Made by a program: the position numbers and the translations under genes. The notes beneath the pieces are model-generated. The model worked only from the letters and a program-made list of their open reading frames with translations, was not told the DNA's origin and did not search any database. Positions 61,379 through 64,000 of a stretch of DNA of 64,000 nt are shown here, piece by piece (position 1 is the first letter of the stretch; each line of letters begins with the position of its first letter). This stretch comes from Salibacterium qingdaonense. GTDB taxonomy: Bacteria > Bacillota > Bacilli > Bacillales > Marinococcaceae. The stretch is taken from contig NZ_FOTY01000005.1 in the NCBI RefSeq assembly GCF_900114715.1, positions 104,646 through 168,645 on the forward strand. Reading direction: 5' to 3'.

Positions 61379-62199
61379 TAGACCACCTCCATTTCCGTGA
61401 CAAAATCAGAGTCTGTTGCTTTGTGTGTGCCTTTCCGAATCCGGTACCGGCCATTTGCTGTGCTGGACGCTACGCGTACATGAAGCCCTTCAGAAAGTCG
61501 ATGATTGAGCAGGCATTTCGTATTCCAGCCTTTCACGGTTTCCTCATCATCATTTTCTTCTTCAAAACGTTCCGGTGTCCCCACAAGGCCATGTTCGGGA
61601 GACAGGAGAAATGATGTTTCATCACCATATCTCGGATCACGAATAAAAACTTTTCCTCTCGTGACACGTACTGTAGCGCCGCAATCTATTGCAACCTTCT
61701 GCATAACATACGTGATAGTTCCACTAACGCTGCGCCCTCTGGCATATACCTTGTCATTTGGCAGCGATATAGCTCCGATTTCCACCCCTAATTCATTTGC
61801 GAGGTCTTGCAAGATATAAGAGCCGCTGATGCCTTTCTTATACGACTTAGAGATTGTTTGCCTGGTCCACGCCTCGCTGGCATCGGTGCATTTGAGCGTC
61901 GTGAGCTTATCGGTACCGTCCCACTCTGTGTTCTTCTTTTGGAGCACGCCCAGCAGAATCGCGCCGACATCTCCTTCATAGCCGGCATTCAGAATAACGG
62001 AATCACCCTTGCTCATGTTATTCAAGGTGCTTTCCGACAGGTTGTATATCTCGATTTCCGCAACCTCGGCTTCTTCCCCATCGTTAAACGGAACCTCAAA
62101 AAAGATCGCAAAGTCATCCGAATGGAACCTGCGATCCTTTACAATCAGTTCTGTTTTCCGCATAAAGCTGTATTTAGGCATCACCTTCACCGTCCTCAA
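61378..62199 (-). CDS. xkdQ: Baseplate hub protein (XkdQ-like)
   Basis: A 273-residue hub protein of the gpD/XkdQ type: EVEIYNLSESTLNNMSKGDS-like early part (IEIYNLSESTLNNM), LLGVLQKKNTEWDG, then TLKCTDASEAWTRQTISKSY and the domain with GSYILQDLANELGVEIGAIS. It forms the central ring through which the tail tube contacts the spike. It overlaps the plug gene by 26 bases. Confidence 0.87.
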   Translation of the reverse strand: MRTVKVMPKYSFMRKTELIVKDRRFHSDDFAIFFEVPFNDGEEAEVAEIEIYNLSESTLNNMSKGDSVILNAGYEGDVGAILLGVLQKKNTEWDGTDKLTTLKCTDASEAWTRQTISKSYKKGISGSYILQDLANELGVEIGAISLPNDKVYARGRSVSGTITYVMQKVAIDCGATVRVTRGKVFIRDPRYGDETSFLLSPEHGLVGTPERFEEENDDEETVKGWNTKCLLNHRLSEGLHVRVASSTANGRYRIRKGTHKATDSDFVTEMEVV

Positions 62200-62494
62200 T
62201 CATCAAAAACACCGTTTGCCCCAGCGTTTCCCGGTTCGCTTCTGTATCATTGCCGGACGGATCACGGGGAATAATCGTTACTTCCGGGAAATCCTCATTC
62301 ACGTAGTCCTCAAAAAGTGGCTTTCCATATACGATTTTCTGACCTGCAGCAAGCGTCTCTCCATTCCTTCTTAAATCTACGGTGTAGAAGTCATGCTTGC
62401 TGTTGTAGTGATATTCCAGCTCGAATGTTGCTCCAGCCAGTTCGATTTCATACGAAAACGGGACCTGGTCACGAAAAAAAGGAAGGTACGCCAT
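62174..62494 (-). CDS. Phage baseplate plug-type protein
   Basis: A 106-residue beta-rich protein (YEIELAGATFELEYHYNSKH, FYTVDLRRNGETLAAGQKIV) resembling the small baseplate plug family (cyanophage Pam3 gp18-like). It replaces the LysM protein XkdP that stands here in PBSX. One-base overlap with the upstream gene. Confidence 0.75.
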   Translation of the reverse strand: MAYLPFFRDQVPFSYEIELAGATFELEYHYNSKHDFYTVDLRRNGETLAAGQKIVYGKPLFEDYVNEDFPEVTIIPRDPSGNDTEANRETLGQTVFLMIEDGEGDA

Positions 62495-62931
62495 TAGGAT
62501 CCCTCCTGTGTCTGCTGTCTACCTAGATTGTCGATATCTTTGACCTGCGAGCTCACATCAACCGACAACAGATCCACGCTGCTGGATTCAGCCAGTGTGA
62601 CTTCCCGGAGGGTAATATCAAACTGCAAGCCGTTCCCCACTTTCGTGCCGTGGGTGCTGTTGAACTGTTGAATTAGTACCTGCTGCCGCTTGATTCGATG
62701 CCGGTATGGAATCATTTCGCCGGAGCTCTGATACTTTTCCAGCTGCACCATGCGAGACGCGGCATCCGGCCCGACGATCACACCGGATATATCTATCGTC
62801 TGCGGCTTCATGCGCACATGGTCAGTCATATCAGCACGTTTCTCTACGGCGTATTCCGTTATCTCAGCTTCTCGTTCCGGTTCATCCTGTTCCACGGTAT
62901 CAAGCCGCACTGTTCCAAGAGTTGCTGGCAT
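62494..62931 (-). CDS. Phage Dit-like baseplate protein
   Basis: A 145-residue protein. VEKRADMTDHVRMKPQTIDI-SGVIVGPDAA followed by FDITLREVTLAESSSVDLLS is the pattern of short Dit-like/DUF6046-type proteins located after the tape-measure gene. It probably joins tail tube and baseplate hub. Confidence 0.75.
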   Translation of the reverse strand: MPATLGTVRLDTVEQDEPEREAEITEYAVEKRADMTDHVRMKPQTIDISGVIVGPDAASRMVQLEKYQSSGEMIPYRHRIKRQQVLIQQFNSTHGTKVGNGLQFDITLREVTLAESSSVDLLSVDVSSQVKDIDNLGRQQTQEGS

Positions 62932-62935
62932 CTTA

Positions 62936-63721
62936 TCACCTCTCTATCGGCATCGGATTGATGATACGCATGTTCTCATAGTGTTCATCAAGCGTTTCAA
63001 ACACCCACTGCTTAAATGTGCGTTTATCATAATCTGTAGCACGTCCATACGCTTTGACTTCTACATGAGGCATGTACTGGACAGTTTGAGCCGAGGACTG
63101 TTGGTTGTAGGTTCCCCCTGACGCAGATGCGCCATTTATGCCTTCACCAATCCGTTTATATACACGTTCATTCAATGGCACGACGGCTTCATCATCAGCA
63201 CCTTCACCAACAACCGCTTGTGTGGTATCTGTGACAAGACCCCCGGTAGCCATTCTTTTTCCGACCAATTGTGTGGTTGTATCCGTCATGCCGCCTGAAT
63301 CCTGCGACAATACCCCGGATGAACCGCCGGAAGGGCTGCTGATATTCATTTTGGGGATATCCGGTATATCGATCAGCGGTATCTTATTTATTGCTCCGAT
63401 AAGCCAGTTGATACGCCCGATGGTTTTGTTGATGTAGAGTTTTGCGGCCGTCCACATACCTCGGAAGAATCCGCCGATTGCTGTATCGGCCTCACCGGCG
63501 CTGGCGGTGATTTTATCCCAGTTATTCACAATGGTTGATCCTACATCAATAGCAAGGGTGATCAGCCACCCCATCGGCGTAAATAACTTACCGAGGCGTA
63601 ATCCAAAGCGGACAACAGCCGCTATCCCTCGCCCGATCATCCCGGCGAAACGAGCAAGCCCACCTACTACTGACTTAATGGTGTAATTGTCAACTGAAAT
63701 TTCAGCCATATGTTCATCCAA
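62936..63721 (-). CDS. Tail tape-measure protein, C-terminal part
   Basis: A 261-residue piece with the features of a tape-measure C-terminus: hydrophobic helices (LARFAGMIGRGIAAVVRFGL, LFTPMGWLITLAIDVGSTIV), a Gly/Ser/Pro-rich stretch and the AVVPLNERVYKRIGEGI motif. Intact tape measures of contractile tails are several times longer. The frame is closed by a TGA directly upstream of the TTG at 63721, and the DNA beyond looks non-coding, so the gene appears cut off. It may have been interrupted by an insertion whose edge is at about 63722. Confidence 0.75.
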   Translation of the reverse strand: MDEHMAEISVDNYTIKSVVGGLARFAGMIGRGIAAVVRFGLRLGKLFTPMGWLITLAIDVGSTIVNNWDKITASAGEADTAIGGFFRGMWTAAKLYINKTIGRINWLIGAINKIPLIDIPDIPKMNISSPSGGSSGVLSQDSGGMTDTTTQLVGKRMATGGLVTDTTQAVVGEGADDEAVVPLNERVYKRIGEGINGASASGGTYNQQSSAQTVQYMPHVEVKAYGRATDYDKRTFKQWVFETLDEHYENMRIINPMPIER

Positions 63722-64000
63722 TTTTCAGCCAAAGATGAATCGCTTCACCTTTACATACAATAGGAAAAACAATAGGAAAAATTTCATTTCATCAATAAAC
63801 TTTGTTTAATGAAATGGATTCAACGATTCATTGAAGCTTGGATAGCTACTACACTATTTGGCTTCTATTTCATTGTCAAAGAACAGTGATGCGCGTTTTC
63901 GATGTTTCGAATGAAGAATAAGGTGAATTCCCCCTTTTTTTATTCATCTGCCATGATGCTTGGTTCGGCCCCTTATTAGTTCTGTGACATCTAAACGCTT
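63722..64000. other. Non-phage-like DNA at the right edge
   Basis: AT-rich DNA with no long frame. On the minus strand a frame enters from the right edge and ends at 63944 (...LDVTELIRGRTKHHGR), a possible C-terminus of an unseen gene. Then, at about 63780-63830, comes a hairpin TTTCAT-TAAAC-AAA-GTTTA-ATGAAA, and two copies of TTCCTATTGT near 63755-63775. This would fit the end of an insertion sequence placed in the tape-measure gene, but I cannot name the element. Confidence 0.35.

Larger units (their letters stand above)
49323..64000. mobile_element. Prophage with PBSX-like contractile tail (left end; continues beyond the window)
   Basis: From the tRNA-Thr fragment rightwards the DNA holds cargo genes, lysis genes, a tyrosine recombinase, tail fibres and a complete baseplate module in the PBSX/SP-type order, ending with the tape-measure C-terminus. 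Head, packaging, replication and repressor genes are not in the window. The opposite boundary should be an intact tRNA-Thr(GGT) gene to the right. Confidence 0.88.

Noticed and set aside
63870..64000. Degenerate end of a 23S rRNA gene on the minus strand
   Set aside because: A faint likeness of the CTAATA...CCGAACC order, but the 23S 3' end is highly conserved and the match is poor.

Overview
The window looks like a chromosomal segment of a spore-forming, probably salt- or alkali-adapted member of the Bacillaceae. The evidence is the sigW-rsiW / cdaA-cdaR-glmM-glmS gene order with a glmS ribozyme and a SigW autoregulatory promoter, a Spo0E-type phosphatase, a cytochrome bd operon with a CydS-like peptide, an Opu-type osmolyte transporter, yfmS-yfmT, and SLH (S-layer homology) domains on surface proteins. 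Many starts are TTG with strong AGGAGG-type ribosome binding sites.

Layout. 0-4 kb: the start of an M20 peptidase gene, a coiled-coil protein with a 27-bp minisatellite, and an MmyB-type regulator divergent from an aldo/keto reductase. 4-11.5 kb: glmS with its ribozyme, glmM, cdaR and cdaA (c-di-AMP synthesis and cell-wall precursor supply), and the separately terminated sigW-rsiW unit. 11.6-16.3 kb: a spo0E-like gene, a six-tRNA operon (Glu-Tyr-Lys-Gly-Gly-Ala), and an alpha/beta-hydrolase / membrane MurF-like ligase / Ddl operon. 16.5-23.4 kb: cydAB plus cydS, a VanY-type lipoprotein, a lone EutH transporter, an MBL-fold hydrolase and a secreted nuclease, with dispersed intergenic repeats. 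23.4-31.9 kb: a more AT-rich block on the minus strand with a complete Opu-like ABC importer, a TetR regulator and two S15/CocE-type hydrolases. 32-49 kb: mixed chromosomal genes, several visibly damaged: a PNPOx-fold gene with an in-frame TGA, yfmS with ACG where ATG is expected, a frameshifted VOC gene and a PIN-toxin remnant. This part also holds an SLH-anchored 5'-nucleotidase and an ABC exporter operon led by a LytTR regulator fused to a dead ABC ATPase.

49.3-64 kb is one end of a prophage with a contractile, PBSX-like tail. The left boundary is a 3' fragment of tRNA-Thr(GGT) followed by the host terminator. Read leftwards on the minus strand, the prophage shows the tape-measure C-terminus, baseplate genes (XkdQ/R/S/T/U-like), tail fibre genes, XkdX, a subtilisin with an SLH domain, a tyrosine recombinase, holin, XhlA and an SLH-tailed amidase. 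Between the lysis genes and the attachment site lies a tightly overlapped, AT-rich three-gene operon that I could not identify; it is the best candidate in the window for an undescribed system, since phage cargo such as exclusion or defence genes often sits there. An adjacent plus-strand RNA candidate with an intrinsic terminator, and a hairpin whose U-tract runs into the integrase start, suggest extra layers of regulation.

Dispersed repeats recur between genes. At least two are bounded by 15-bp inverted repeats (GAGTCTGGGACAAAA type) and one of these encloses a 53-bp tandem repeat; they resemble non-autonomous mobile elements. All assignments come from reading motifs and gene order by eye; no database search was run.
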